NCBI GenBank assembly: GCA_002631855.1
Contig: NTLF01000019.1
Span: forward strand, 124,001 to 188,000
From: Zunongwangia sp. ESRF-bin46
GTDB lineage: Bacteria; Bacteroidota; Bacteroidia; Flavobacteriales; Flavobacteriaceae
DNA length: 64,000 nucleotides
Direction: 5' to 3'
Shown here: positions 41,464-50,838 of the stretch, piece after piece
Position numbering within the stretch: position 1 is the stretch's first letter
Layout: each line of letters begins with the position of its first letter
Notes under the pieces: model-generated
Database searches by the model: none
Seen by the model: the letters and a program-made list of their open reading frames with translations, nothing else
What the model was told of the DNA's origin: nothing
Position numbers and translations under genes: made by a program

Positions 41464-43521
41464 TTATTCTGAAAGTTTTGCTTGTAAAAATTCCTTTTCT
41501 TTTTTCGGAAGTTGATTTAAAAGTCCTTCTAATTGTTTTTTATAAACCGAATTTTCCAAAACCTCATCCAAAAGATTCCGTGCATACTTTTTAAAGCGCC
41601 AATTATGGTGCGTCGATGCGTTCACTAAGTTATTTAACGCTTCTGAAGTATACATTTTTAATTCGTTTATAAACTCAAATGCTTTTTCTCGAACTTCAAA
41701 ACTGAACTCTTTTGATGAGTAATTGATTAATTCTGATGCATATTGTTGTTTCTTGTCTGCTTCATAACCTTCAGTAACCAAAGCTAACACTAACCATAAC
41801 TGACGTAAGTTTTTATTCTGAAACCCCTCAACCCCTTTCATTTCATTGAGATAGTCCGCTTTTTTCTTCGGAAAATTTAACCAAAGGTTATATAAAGCTG
41901 CCTCTTGGGTTACGTATGATTTATCAGTTAAAAGCGATTCATATTCAGTCTGTAATTCTTGAGGAATAGGCGACAACGTATTCGCCACAGCTTGTCTCAC
42001 ATAGATATTCCCGCTTTTAAGCGCTTTTTTATACAAAGGCAATGTTTGTGCTATAGGTTCTCCCGAAAGTTGGTAAACAGCCTCCTGACCAATAAAATCG
42101 TTTGGTGCTGTCAAGGCAAAAGACAATTCATTTTTCTTTTCAGCAAAAGGGTTATTACGCAAAGCGGAAATTTCAAAATAAGATTTCATAAAGGTTGATT
42201 GCGATAAATAATCCAGCGCTTGTTCTGCTTTAAAAGCACTTTGTTGCAACCAATCTGCTTCCCATCCTGAAATATCAATTTCAGTCACTTTGTTTACTTC
42301 CGCTAAAAAATCATCGGTTGAAACATTTTTGAATTGATACGTTTCTAAATAATTTTTAATCGCGGTTTTAAAAGGCTCATCCCCTATTTTCTGTCTTAAA
42401 AGCGTCAACGCCCACGCTCCTTTTTCATAAAACGTTAACGAACCCGCTTTCGGGTTTAACAACTTTTCTCCCTTTCCAGAATCACTTAATTCTTTCAACT
42501 GCTCTGCCGAATTGTAAAGTTTCCAATAATAATAGTCATCTCCAAAAACCTTCCGTTCTGCTAATTGCGCAAAATAGGTAGCAAAACCTTCTTGCAGCCA
42601 ATGGTGGGTGCCGCTCGTTTCGGTAATTAGATTCCCAAACCATTGATGTGCCAATTCGTGCGCATTGACGTTTACGTAGTTTCTATCTGCAAATCCAGTG
42701 GAATCGACCACAAAAGCTTCAGAAAAAATGGTCGCGGTTGTATTTTCCATTCCAGCGTACAGAAAATCCCGTACCGGAACTTGCTTATAATTTTGCCACG
42801 GATACGGCACGCCAATTTCAGACTCTAGAAAATCAAAAATCTGTTGAGTGTAGCGATACGTAGGCTCTACTTTATCAGCATCTTCTGGTTTGTAATACAG
42901 TTCAATGGGGATACCGGATTGTGAATTAATTGTTTTCTTATCAAAATCGCCAATGGCAAAAGCTGCTAAATAGCTCGCCATAGGTTGTTGCATATCAAAA
43001 TGCCAATAATCTAAACTATCTTTTTGCTTCTTCTCTAGAAGTTTCCCGTTGGCAATCACTGCCTTATTTTTTGAAGCAGCAATTGTAAGATCAAACTCCA
43101 ATTTATCATTCATATCATCAATACTTGGCAACCAATGAGACGTGTATTTTCCTTGGCCTTGTGTCCAGATCTGATTTCCTGTGAAGTATAGTGTCTGTTT
43201 TGGGGTGGCAGTGTATGAAAATGAAACATCGTAGGTTTTATCTTTTCTGAAATTTCCCGTGAGCCAAATCTTATTTCCTTCTGAAGAAATTGAGACCTTA
43301 TTAGGTTTTACATTGCTTACATCCATATTTACCGCATCTAAATACATTGAATCTGTTTTCTGAAGTATTTTAAATTGATACGAAACTGTTCCTTTTACAT
43401 TCTCTTCAGAGGCATTCGGAATCACCTCAGCTTTAACTGATATAAAATCAACCAGATGTGTTTGTTGCGCATTTCCGAAGAAGCTAATAAAGACAATAAA
43501 AAGAGTGCAAAATTTATTCAT
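41464..43521 (-). CDS. M1-family metallo-aminopeptidase, exported
   Basis: Start chosen at ATG 43521 (MNKFCTLFIVFISFFGNAQQ), which gives a clean signal peptide; longer in-frame starts would bury it. The 685-residue enzyme has the N-terminal beta domain, the exopeptidase motif GMEN (257-260) and the zinc site HELAHQ (His288, Glu289, His292) with the third ligand Glu311 in WLQEGF. The C-terminal helical domain is of the ARM/HEAT type. It removes N-terminal residues from peptides in the periplasm or outside. It is divergent from recG by 94 nt and probably co-transcribed with the patatin gene downstream. Confidence 0.93.
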   Translation of the reverse strand: MNKFCTLFIVFISFFGNAQQTHLVDFISVKAEVIPNASEENVKGTVSYQFKILQKTDSMYLDAVNMDVSNVKPNKVSISSEGNKIWLTGNFRKDKTYDVSFSYTATPKQTLYFTGNQIWTQGQGKYTSHWLPSIDDMNDKLEFDLTIAASKNKAVIANGKLLEKKQKDSLDYWHFDMQQPMASYLAAFAIGDFDKKTINSQSGIPIELYYKPEDADKVEPTYRYTQQIFDFLESEIGVPYPWQNYKQVPVRDFLYAGMENTTATIFSEAFVVDSTGFADRNYVNVNAHELAHQWFGNLITETSGTHHWLQEGFATYFAQLAERKVFGDDYYYWKLYNSAEQLKELSDSGKGEKLLNPKAGSLTFYEKGAWALTLLRQKIGDEPFKTAIKNYLETYQFKNVSTDDFLAEVNKVTEIDISGWEADWLQQSAFKAEQALDYLSQSTFMKSYFEISALRNNPFAEKKNELSFALTAPNDFIGQEAVYQLSGEPIAQTLPLYKKALKSGNIYVRQAVANTLSPIPQELQTEYESLLTDKSYVTQEAALYNLWLNFPKKKADYLNEMKGVEGFQNKNLRQLWLVLALVTEGYEADKKQQYASELINYSSKEFSFEVREKAFEFINELKMYTSEALNNLVNASTHHNWRFKKYARNLLDEVLENSVYKKQLEGLLNQLPKKEKEFLQAKLSE

Positions 43522-43615
43522 AAGTAACATTTCAATAAGCGACACAAAGTAACAAATAAGTTTAAAAATCCCGCCACTCATTCCGCTCTTAATAGGATTA
43601 TTGTATTTTCGTGAT

Positions 43616-45721
43616 ATGAACGGCGGCTTTCTACAAACTCCAATCGATTATTTAAAAGGCGTAGGACCTAATCGCGCCGATTTACTCAAAAAAGAGTTAG
43701 GCATTCATACCTTTCAAGATTTATTAAACCTTTTCCCTAACCGCTATTTAGACCGCACCAAATACTACAAAATAGCAGAGTTACAACGCAACAGTGCCGA
43801 AGTGCAAGTGGTAGGAAAAGTAATTCATTTAAAAACTGTTGAGCAAAAACGAGGCAAACGCTTGGTAGCTAAGTTTACCGATGGAAATTCAAAAATGGAA
43901 TTGGTTTGGTTTCGAGGACACAAATGGATTCGGGAAAATGTAAAAATCAACGTTCCGTATGTGGTTTTTGGGAAAACAAATTGGTACAACGGTACGTTTT
44001 CCATGCCACATCCAGAAATGGAATTAGTTTCAAAACATAAAGAAGGGGTTCGTTCTGCCATGCAACCCATTTATCCTTCTACCGAAAAACTATCAAAAAG
44101 CGGAATTACCAATAAAGTTATCATCGGGTTATTACAACAATTGTTCACAGAATTGAAAGGAAATTTTTCTGAAACGCTTTCAAAAACAATTCTCGATTCG
44201 TTAAAATTAGTATCAAAAAGTACCGCACTTTTAAACATACATTTTCCACAAACTCCAGAGCTTTTAGCACGCTCTCAATACCGGTTAAAATTTGAAGAAT
44301 TATTTTACATTCAGCTACAATTACTTCGGAAAAACTTACAGCATAAAAGCAAAATTAAAGGCTATCCTTTTGAAGAAATAGGAGAAAATTTTAACACGTT
44401 TTACAACCACCATTTACCCTTCAAATTAACCAATGCGCAAAAGCGAGTCATCAAAGAAATTAGGAACGATTTAGGCAGCAATGCACAAATGAACCGGTTG
44501 TTACAAGGAGATGTAGGAAGCGGAAAGACAATTGTTGCGCTCATGTCAATGTTAATAGCTATTGACAACGGTTTTCAAGCGTGTTTAATGGCGCCTACTG
44601 AAATTCTGTCAGTCCAACACTACAATGGCTTATTTGAATTATGTAAAAACTTGAATACCAGAATAGAAATACTCACAGGTTCAACTAAAACTTCAAAACG
44701 AAGAGAAATTCATGAAAAACTAAAAAATGGCAAAATAGACATACTAATTGGCACCCATGCATTGCTAGAGGACAAGGTACAATTCAATAATTTAGGACTC
44801 GCTATAATTGACGAGCAACATCGTTTTGGAGTAGCCCAACGAAGCAAATTATGGCATAAAAATGAGCTTCCACCACACGTGCTTGTCATGACCGCCACCC
44901 CTATTCCACGCACCCTTGCCATGAGCGTTTATGGCGACCTCGATATTAGTGTAATTGATGAGCTTCCACCCGGTAGAAAAAGCATAAAAACGGTCCATCG
45001 TTTTGACTCGAATAGGCTGAAAGTTTTTCGGTTTTTAAAAGATGAAGTTTCAAAATGCAGACAAGTATATATTGTCTATCCTTTAATTCAAGAAAGTGAA
45101 GCTTTAGACTATAAAGATTTAATGGATGGGTATGAAAGTATCGTTCGGGAATTTCCGCAACCCAACTATCAAATTTCCATTGTTCACGGACAAATGAAAC
45201 CAGCCGATAAAGATTTTGAAATGGATCGGTTTGTTCGTGGTGAAACACAAATAATGGTAGCAACAACCGTAATTGAAGTGGGGGTAAATGTTCCTAATGC
45301 TTCCGTTATGGTTATTGAAAGTGCCGAACGCTTCGGCCTCTCACAACTGCACCAACTTCGAGGCCGTGTAGGTCGCGGTGCCGAACAAAGTTATTGTATT
45401 TTAATGACCAGTCATAAACTGAGCAGTGATGCCAAAACCCGTTTACAGACGATGACACAAACTAACGATGGCTTTGAAATTAGTGAAGTAGATTTAAAAT
45501 TGCGTGGTCCTGGCGATATTATGGGAACACAGCAAAGCGGTGTGTTAAACCTTCGCATTGCAGACATTGTGAAAGATTCGGCCATTCTAAAAATAGCACG
45601 AAGTTACGCCCTGCAAACGCTCAAAACCGACACTGCTTTAGCTTCCGAAGAGAATAAACCAATAAAACACACATATTCACAGTTGGTAAAATTTAAAAAT
45701 ATCTGGAATTATATTTCTTAA
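43616..45721 (+). CDS. recG: ATP-dependent DNA helicase RecG
   Basis: Start chosen at ATG 43616 (MNGGFLQTPIDYLKGVGPNRADLLKKE); an in-frame TTG 15 nt upstream is unlikely. The 701-residue protein has the N-terminal wedge domain with the GVGPNRA helix-hairpin-helix element, an OB-fold region and the SF2 motor with Walker A GDVGSGKT, Walker B DEQHRFG, MTATPIPRT, TTVIEVGVNVPNA and HQLRGRVGRG. It reverses stalled replication forks and branch-migrates Holliday junctions. A -7-like TATTTTCG at 43604-43611 sits 5 nt before the ATG. Confidence 0.96.
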   Translation: MNGGFLQTPIDYLKGVGPNRADLLKKELGIHTFQDLLNLFPNRYLDRTKYYKIAELQRNSAEVQVVGKVIHLKTVEQKRGKRLVAKFTDGNSKMELVWFRGHKWIRENVKINVPYVVFGKTNWYNGTFSMPHPEMELVSKHKEGVRSAMQPIYPSTEKLSKSGITNKVIIGLLQQLFTELKGNFSETLSKTILDSLKLVSKSTALLNIHFPQTPELLARSQYRLKFEELFYIQLQLLRKNLQHKSKIKGYPFEEIGENFNTFYNHHLPFKLTNAQKRVIKEIRNDLGSNAQMNRLLQGDVGSGKTIVALMSMLIAIDNGFQACLMAPTEILSVQHYNGLFELCKNLNTRIEILTGSTKTSKRREIHEKLKNGKIDILIGTHALLEDKVQFNNLGLAIIDEQHRFGVAQRSKLWHKNELPPHVLVMTATPIPRTLAMSVYGDLDISVIDELPPGRKSIKTVHRFDSNRLKVFRFLKDEVSKCRQVYIVYPLIQESEALDYKDLMDGYESIVREFPQPNYQISIVHGQMKPADKDFEMDRFVRGETQIMVATTVIEVGVNVPNASVMVIESAERFGLSQLHQLRGRVGRGAEQSYCILMTSHKLSSDAKTRLQTMTQTNDGFEISEVDLKLRGPGDIMGTQQSGVLNLRIADIVKDSAILKIARSYALQTLKTDTALASEENKPIKHTYSQLVKFKNIWNYIS

Positions 45722-45762
45722 TTTAACCTACTTATTTAATTTTTAACTCTGTTTAATTCCTG

Positions 45763-45770
45763 TATCTTTG
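45763..45770 (+). promoter_or_regulatory. SulP gene -7 promoter element
   Basis: TATCTTTG is a perfect -7 match, with the ATG 22 nt downstream at 45793. The -33 region is weak (TTTAA-rich), so expression level is uncertain. Confidence 0.5.
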
Positions 45771-45792
45771 CCGCCTTTTTAAGTGGAAAACC

Positions 45793-47412
45793 ATGTTATT
45801 ACAGAAAACCATCAAAAATTTCACCCAGAACCCTAAAAATGATATCCTTTCAGGGTTAACCGTAGCACTAGCATTAGTACCTGAAGCTGTTGCCTTTGCA
45901 TTTGTAGCCGGAATAGACCCATTAATTGGGCTTTACGGAGCCTTCATGATGGGAATTGTAACTGCGCTTTTTGGTGGTCGACCAGGAATGGTTTCCGGAG
46001 CTACCGGTGCAACAGCTATAGTAATGGTTCACTTAATACAAAAAGGAAACGAAGTAGGTGATTCCTTGGCTGCCCCTATTGACAACTTAGGGCTGCAATG
46101 GCTTTTTATTACCCTTCTAATTATGGGCGGAATACAAATATTAGCAGGCGTGTTTCGTTTAGGTAAATTCGTGCGATTAATACCGCATCCAGTAATGATG
46201 GGGTTTGTAAATGGTTTGGCAATCGTAATCTTTTTATCGCAATTGGGCTTTTTTAAAGAAAGCTCAACTGGTGTTCCTACTTGGATGACCGGGATTGACC
46301 TATTTGTCATGTTAGGTCTTGTGTTTTTGACGATGGCTATTATGTTTGGACTTCCAAAACTCACAAAAAAAATACCTGCAGCCCTAACGGCTATTGTAGT
46401 GGTAGCGTGTGTTACCATTTTTGGAAATATCGATGCCAGCACTGTTGGATCTTTTATCCGTGATGGCGGAGGAACAGGTTTAGAAGGTGGGCTGCCTACC
46501 TTTCAAGCTCAAATATTTGGTCTTTTTGATACGTTGCAAGGGCACTGGGGGCTTGTAATTTCCACTGCATTCATACTAGCTGCAGTTGGACTTATTGAAT
46601 CTTTAATGACCCTTAACCTTGTAGATGAAATGACCGAAACCCGAGGAAGCGGTAACCGTGAATGTGTTGCACAGGGTGGCGCCAACATTTTAAATGGCTT
46701 ATTTGGCGGAATGGGTGGTTGCGCTATGATCGGTCAATCCATTATCAATATAAATTCTGGTGGTAGAGGCCGTTTATCTGGAACTGTAGCCGCTATTGCT
46801 TTGTTGTGCTTTGTATTGTTTGGCGCACCATTAATAGAACAAATACCTATTGCCGCCTTGGTAGGTGTTATGTTTATGGTGGTTATTGGCACGTTTGCGT
46901 GGAGTAGTTTCCGTATTCTGAATAAAATCCCATTAAGTGATGCTATCGTTTTGATAGCCGTTTCAGCAATTACCGTATGGCAAGATTTAGCAATTGCTGT
47001 AATCGCCGGTGTTATTATGAGCGCCTTGGTATTTGCTTGGAAAAATGCAACTAAAATCAGGGCTCGTAAACGTTTTAAAGAAGATGGTACAAAGGTATAT
47101 GAAATCTGGGGTCCGTTATTCTTTGGCTCAACAACGGCTTTCAACACAAAATTTGATGTTAAAAACGACCCAGAGAAAATTGAAATCGATTTTATAGAAT
47201 CGAAAGTAACCGACCACAGTGGTGTGGAAGCGTTGCGAAACCTTGCAAATAAATATGTAGCACACGGAAAGCAAATAAAGTTTACACATCTAAGTAAGGA
47301 TTGTAAAGCTTTATTAATAAAACGAAATCCAGAATTTGAAACCATTATTGAAGACAACATAGACGACCCACGTTATTATGTTGTAACCGATGTAATGGAT
47401 AGCGAAGTCTAA
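45793..47412 (+). CDS. SulP-family anion transporter with STAS domain
   Basis: A 539-residue inner-membrane transporter of the SLC26/SulP type. The membrane part (about 1-410) has 10-14 helices, including GLTVALALVPEAVAFAFVAGI, GATGATAIV and the glycine-rich GGANILNGLFGGMGGCAMIGQS. A C-terminal STAS domain lies at about 430-530 (EIDFIESKVTDHSGVEALRN). Family members carry sulfate, bicarbonate or other anions; marine homologs (BicA-like) often move bicarbonate with Na+, but the substrate is not assigned here. It is preceded by a -7 element and followed by a hairpin that also ends the converging gene. Confidence 0.92.
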   Translation: MLLQKTIKNFTQNPKNDILSGLTVALALVPEAVAFAFVAGIDPLIGLYGAFMMGIVTALFGGRPGMVSGATGATAIVMVHLIQKGNEVGDSLAAPIDNLGLQWLFITLLIMGGIQILAGVFRLGKFVRLIPHPVMMGFVNGLAIVIFLSQLGFFKESSTGVPTWMTGIDLFVMLGLVFLTMAIMFGLPKLTKKIPAALTAIVVVACVTIFGNIDASTVGSFIRDGGGTGLEGGLPTFQAQIFGLFDTLQGHWGLVISTAFILAAVGLIESLMTLNLVDEMTETRGSGNRECVAQGGANILNGLFGGMGGCAMIGQSIININSGGRGRLSGTVAAIALLCFVLFGAPLIEQIPIAALVGVMFMVVIGTFAWSSFRILNKIPLSDAIVLIAVSAITVWQDLAIAVIAGVIMSALVFAWKNATKIRARKRFKEDGTKVYEIWGPLFFGSTTAFNTKFDVKNDPEKIEIDFIESKVTDHSGVEALRNLANKYVAHGKQIKFTHLSKDCKALLIKRNPEFETIIEDNIDDPRYYVVTDVMDSEV

Positions 47413-47418
47413 AAAAAT

Positions 47419-47447
47419 AAACGGTTTACGAAATTCGTAAACCGTTT
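47419..47447. terminator. Terminator between SulP and the tRNA-binding-protein gene
   Basis: AAACGGTTTACGAA pairs with TTCGTAAACCGTTT around one A, followed by T-rich sequence. The structure reaches into the last codons of the converging gene (stop at 47426-47428), so the terminator and coding end share bases. Confidence 0.85.
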
Positions 47448-47764
47448 TTAACTTTTTTACCAGGTTCTAAAAGGGTTACATTTTTATCATCAACTGCACC
47501 AATAACTAGACATTCGCTCATAAAATTGGCAATCTGTTTCTTCGGAAAATTAACGACAGCGATTACTTGCTTACCTATAATTTCTTCTTTTTTGTATAAT
47601 GCAGTAATTTGAGCGGACGTTTTTAAAACCCCTATTTCCTCACCAAAGTTTATTTGAAGTTTATAAGAAGGATTATGAGCTTCTGGAAAGTCATTTACCT
47701 CAATTACCGTCCCTACACGCATATCAACTTTTTCAAAGTCGCTCCACGATAAATTATTCTTCAT
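47426..47764 (-). CDS. tRNA-binding (CsaA-like) protein
   Basis: A 112-residue OB-fold protein of the tRNA-binding domain family (EMAP II/Trbp111/CsaA). Conserved elements are FEKVDMRVGTVIEVNDFPEAHNPSYKLQINFG and the later ISAQ-like VLKTSAQITALY, VVNFPKKQIANFMSECLVIG. Related CsaA binds tRNA or assists protein export. It overlaps the upstream gene's stop by 11 nt, so the two are translationally coupled. Its 3' end is part of the shared terminator hairpin. Confidence 0.9.
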   Translation of the reverse strand: MKNNLSWSDFEKVDMRVGTVIEVNDFPEAHNPSYKLQINFGEEIGVLKTSAQITALYKKEEIIGKQVIAVVNFPKKQIANFMSECLVIGAVDDKNVTLLEPGKKVKNGLRIS

Positions 47765-48065
47765 GGGTGATATTAAGTTTTTTTACCATTTCCGGAGAAA
47801 TATAATCACCTTTTGCACTGTAGTTATCAACTAACAAACCCCTTGTATTGTCATGTGTTTCAATCACATATAAAATTGAATTATCACCAGGGTTTGTCAT
47901 CCCTTCAAATCGATAGAACTTAATAACATCTAGCTCACCGGCTTTCCATTCTTTTTTAAGTGATTTGGATTTAATACCTTCTTCAACCAAGTTAAAATCT
48001 TCTGTATATCCTTTCTTTTGTAAATCTTCTACTGCTACTGAAAGTGAATTGTATGAATTTTCCAT
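47754..48065 (-). CDS. Small conserved domain protein (often misnamed PRPP synthetase)
   Basis: A 103-residue soluble protein with no signal peptide. Similar proteins in Bacteroidetes are sometimes labelled phosphoribosylpyrophosphate synthetase, but the sequence is far too short and has no PRPP loop or ATP motifs, so that name should not be used. Visible elements are a helix (SLSVAVEDLQKKGYTEDF), a central strand-rich part (KFYRFEGMTNPGDNSILYVIE) and a C-terminal GLLVDNYSAKGDYISPE. Function unknown. It is coupled to the tRNA-binding protein gene by an 11-nt overlap. Confidence 0.75.
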   Translation of the reverse strand: MENSYNSLSVAVEDLQKKGYTEDFNLVEEGIKSKSLKKEWKAGELDVIKFYRFEGMTNPGDNSILYVIETHDNTRGLLVDNYSAKGDYISPEMVKKLNITHEE

Positions 48066-48182
48066 GTTTTTTGCTTTTTTATAAAGTTACAGTCATTAAA
48101 AGAGACTGGCAAAACTTTATAAAATGTTTAATAATTGTAACTTTATTGAAAATAATCGCACTAATTCAGAAAAGAAAAAGAT

Positions 48183-48740
48183 ATGTCTCTTACCCCATCC
48201 AATATGATGCCTCTTGGCACCAAAGCACCCGATTTTACTTTGTTGGATGCCGTTACCATGAAACCCGTTTCACTAAAACAAATTCAAGGTGAAAAAGGAA
48301 CGGTAGTTATGTTTATATGCAACCACTGCCCCTTTGTAAAGCATGTAAACGAAGAGATTGTCCGTCTATGCAATGATTATCGCGTAACAGGTTTTGGCTT
48401 TGTTGCTATAAGCAGCAACGATGTTGAGAACTATCCACAAGATTCCCCTAAGGAAATGTGGAAAACCGCTCGAAAACACAACTACCCTTTTCCCTATTTA
48501 TACGATGAAACACAAGAGGTAGCAAAAGCTTATGATGCAGCCTGTACCCCAGATTTTTATTTATTTGATGACGAATTAAAACTTATTTACCGTGGACAAT
48601 TGGATAACTCGCGTCCTGGAAATAGTATTCCGGTAAATGGCCGTGATCTTAGGGAAGCATTGGATAATGTCCTGAACAACAACCCACAAAGAAAAGATCA
48701 AAAACCAAGTATGGGTTGTAATATAAAATGGAAAAAATAA
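48183..48740 (+). CDS. Thioredoxin-fold redoxin (AhpC/TSA-like)
   Basis: A 185-residue cytosolic thioredoxin-fold protein. It begins PLGTKAPDFTLLDAVT, as in AhpC/TlpA-type redoxins. The active pair is CNHCPF (Cys-x2-Cys with preceding MFIC), so it has a thioredoxin-like dithiol plus an adjacent Cys. It ends with PSMGCNIKWKK, which also carries a Cys. This C-N-H-C-P version is common in marine flavobacteria and cyanobacteria and probably reduces disulfides or peroxides; the substrate is unknown. It stands alone, ended by a perfect palindromic terminator. Confidence 0.9.
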   Translation: MSLTPSNMMPLGTKAPDFTLLDAVTMKPVSLKQIQGEKGTVVMFICNHCPFVKHVNEEIVRLCNDYRVTGFGFVAISSNDVENYPQDSPKEMWKTARKHNYPFPYLYDETQEVAKAYDAACTPDFYLFDDELKLIYRGQLDNSRPGNSIPVNGRDLREALDNVLNNNPQRKDQKPSMGCNIKWKK

Positions 48741-48766
48741 AAAAAGCCTCTAATTAGAGGCTTTTT
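48741..48766. terminator. Palindromic terminator after the redoxin gene
   Basis: AAAAAGCCTCTA (48741-48752) pairs with TAGAGGCTTTTT (48755-48766); the sequence is a near-perfect palindrome. It can also serve the converging PPIase gene on the other strand. Confidence 0.9.
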
Positions 48767-48789
48767 CAAAATATATTGGGGTTTTTTCT

Positions 48790-49722
48790 TTACTTTACTT
48801 TCATCAACTCTACATCAAATACCAAAGTTGCATTTGGTGGAATAACACCTCCGGCACCTTGTTCTCCATAAGCCAAATGTGAAGGAATTACAAAACGAGC
48901 TTTATCACCAACTTGAAGCAACTGGATACCTTCATCCCATCCGCCGATAACATTGCCCATTCCTACTGGGAATTCAATTGGGTTGCCGCGTTTGTAAGAA
49001 TTATCAAACTCAGTTCCATCGGCAAACATGCCTTTGTAATGTACCGCTACGGTTTTTCCTTTTTCAGCTTTGGTACCGTCTCCTTTTTGAATGATTTTAT
49101 ATCGAAGACCGCTTTCGGTTTTATCAAAACCTGCTGAAATTTCATCTACCAACGCTTCTTGTTCTTGCTTCGCTTTTGCTTCTCGTTCTGCTTTCGCTCC
49201 GATAAACTGTCTAAAAGCTTCAACGGCATTCCAGTTTTTAGCTTCCTCTCCTACTCTAATGATTTCAACCTCTTGCATGGTATCGCCTTGCGCAATGCTA
49301 TCTACAACATCTTGTCCTTCGGTTACATAACCAAAAACAGTGTGTTTGTTATCTAACCAAGGGGTTTCAACGTGCGTAATGAAAAATTGGCTTCCGTTAG
49401 TTGCAGGACCAGCATTTGCCATAGAGAATACTCCCGGCTTGTTGTGTTTTAAATCTGGGTGAAATTCATCATCAAACTTATATCCTGGGCCACCAGCTCC
49501 AGTCCCTGTGGGATCACCTCCTTGTACCATGAAGTCTGGAATTACACGGTGAAATTTCAATCCGTCATAATAGGGTTTTCCTTGTGCTTTTGCTTCGTTT
49601 TCTAAATTTCCTTCAGCTAAAGCTACAAAGTTTCCTACCGTTCCCGGTGTTTTTTTATAGGTGAGCTGGCCTAAAATTCCTCCTTTTTCTGTGGTAATTT
49701 TAGCGTAAATACCGTCTTGCAT
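48790..49722 (-). CDS. Cyclophilin-FKBP fusion peptidyl-prolyl isomerase
   Basis: A 310-residue two-domain folding enzyme with no signal peptide. An N-terminal cyclophilin domain lies at about 5-165 ([50 protein letters not shown]). A charged helical linker follows ([24 protein letters not shown]). A C-terminal FKBP domain lies at about 205-310 ([51 protein letters not shown]). Both isomerase families in one chain are uncommon outside Bacteroidetes and some protists. The -7 element TATTTTTG is at 49745-49752. The product is probably a cytosolic folding factor. Confidence 0.93.
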   Translation of the reverse strand: MQDGIYAKITTEKGGILGQLTYKKTPGTVGNFVALAEGNLENEAKAQGKPYYDGLKFHRVIPDFMVQGGDPTGTGAGGPGYKFDDEFHPDLKHNKPGVFSMANAGPATNGSQFFITHVETPWLDNKHTVFGYVTEGQDVVDSIAQGDTMQEVEIIRVGEEAKNWNAVEAFRQFIGAKAEREAKAKQEQEALVDEISAGFDKTESGLRYKIIQKGDGTKAEKGKTVAVHYKGMFADGTEFDNSYKRGNPIEFPVGMGNVIGGWDEGIQLLQVGDKARFVIPSHLAYGEQGAGGVIPPNATLVFDVELMKVK

Positions 49723-49744
49723 GGGTCTGTTTTTAAATGAAGTG

Positions 49745-49752
49745 CAAAAATA
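49745..49752 (-). promoter_or_regulatory. -7 element of the cyclophilin-FKBP gene
   Basis: TATTTTTG on the minus strand, exact TAnnTTTG, about 23 nt before the ATG. No convincing TTG at -33. Confidence 0.5.
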
Positions 49753-49803
49753 GGGAATTCTGTGTTTTATTTCCTTTTCCGAAGAAATAAAATTTCAAAA
49801 AGA

Positions 49804-50772
49804 TTATGATATAATACCTATTTCTTTTGAATGTTCTATTGCTCTGTGGCTATCTTTAAAATAGAGTGTTCTTACCGATAGCGTTTCAATATTTGTTAAA
49901 ACTTCCTGTACTTCTCCTTTTGGTTTTTTTGGAGTCTGTCGAATGTAAACAGCGCGTATATTTTCAGGAAATATTTTACAGATGCGCTCATACAAATACG
50001 GGTCTTGCTGCGAATCGTCACCCAATAATACATAGGTAAGGTTTGGGTAAAATGAAATGATATCTTTTATTTTTTGAAATTTATGGTCGTGATCCCCTCT
50101 ACCAGATTTTAAAAAATCTGTCAGTTTGGTTTTTATACTTTTCAACTTGATAACTGCTTTGGGCAAGTTATGTAGTCTCGCAAATTCGTCAATAAATGCA
50201 TATAGGTTCCATTCACTACTAGAAACGTAAAAAAAAGAGTTAGACGCTTCGTCAGTGTCCTGACCTGCGATGCTCAAGGCTTGATAATGATCCACTACAT
50301 CGTCAAAAACCTTTCGTTTGTTTACATTTTTGGACAGCATAACATATAGTTTCTTGAAAATGTTGCTGCTATGTGAGATTAGAAAAGTATCGTCAATATC
50401 TGATATAATTCCGAATTTACTTTCAAAAGGCTTTAATATTTCGCCAGTTTCTACAATACCAATATCACCTACGGCACACGTGATTTTATAGGGGTGCCAA
50501 CCGTTTTTTAAAGTTTCAGAAAAAGGAATAGTAAACCTGAAAAAACCGTCTTCCAACGTTTTGGTTTTTACTGTGGTGCCATAAAACTGTAAAGTAATCT
50601 CAATATTTTCAAGTGGTGAGATGGTAAACATATGTAATATAGAAAAAGCATGCTTCACTCCTTTTTTTTCAATACTATATTTATCGGGTGCCCATGACTT
50701 AAAAACATGGCCTGAAACCACCAGTTCCTGTTCGTTGAGATATCCTCGGTATAATTGTAAATCTAGTTTCAC
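49804..50772 (-). CDS. App1/LNS2-type phosphatidate phosphatase-like protein
   Basis: The start is GTG at 50772. The 322-residue protein has an N-terminal beta-sandwich-like part (about 1-115) and a C-terminal HAD-type App1/LNS2 domain. The catalytic motif FGIISDIDDTFL (Asp125, Asp127) is of the DxDxT type used to dephosphorylate phosphatidate. It also has a Ser in YVSSSEWN and a basic-acidic motif VLLGDDSQQDPYLY. Yeast App1 converts phosphatidic acid to diacylglycerol. It is divergent from a lipid kinase gene that makes the opposite conversion, a suggestive pairing. Confidence 0.85.
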   Translation of the reverse strand: MKLDLQLYRGYLNEQELVVSGHVFKSWAPDKYSIEKKGVKHAFSILHMFTISPLENIEITLQFYGTTVKTKTLEDGFFRFTIPFSETLKNGWHPYKITCAVGDIGIVETGEILKPFESKFGIISDIDDTFLISHSSNIFKKLYVMLSKNVNKRKVFDDVVDHYQALSIAGQDTDEASNSFFYVSSSEWNLYAFIDEFARLHNLPKAVIKLKSIKTKLTDFLKSGRGDHDHKFQKIKDIISFYPNLTYVLLGDDSQQDPYLYERICKIFPENIRAVYIRQTPKKPKGEVQEVLTNIETLSVRTLYFKDSHRAIEHSKEIGIIS

Positions 50773-50838
50773 GTATTGTAAATTCCTTAACTTTTATATC
50801 CTTTCAAATTACTTAAATTTAAAAACAATTTAAAATAA

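Noticed and set aside
46734-47360. 208-codon open frame on the minus strand opposite the SulP gene
   Set aside because: Lies wholly opposite a strong conserved gene, is rich in Ile/Thr without domains, and has no promoter or coupling.
47754-48065. Calling the 103-residue protein a PRPP synthetase
   Set aside because: Too short and without the ATP or PRPP motifs; the common database name is not supported by the sequence.
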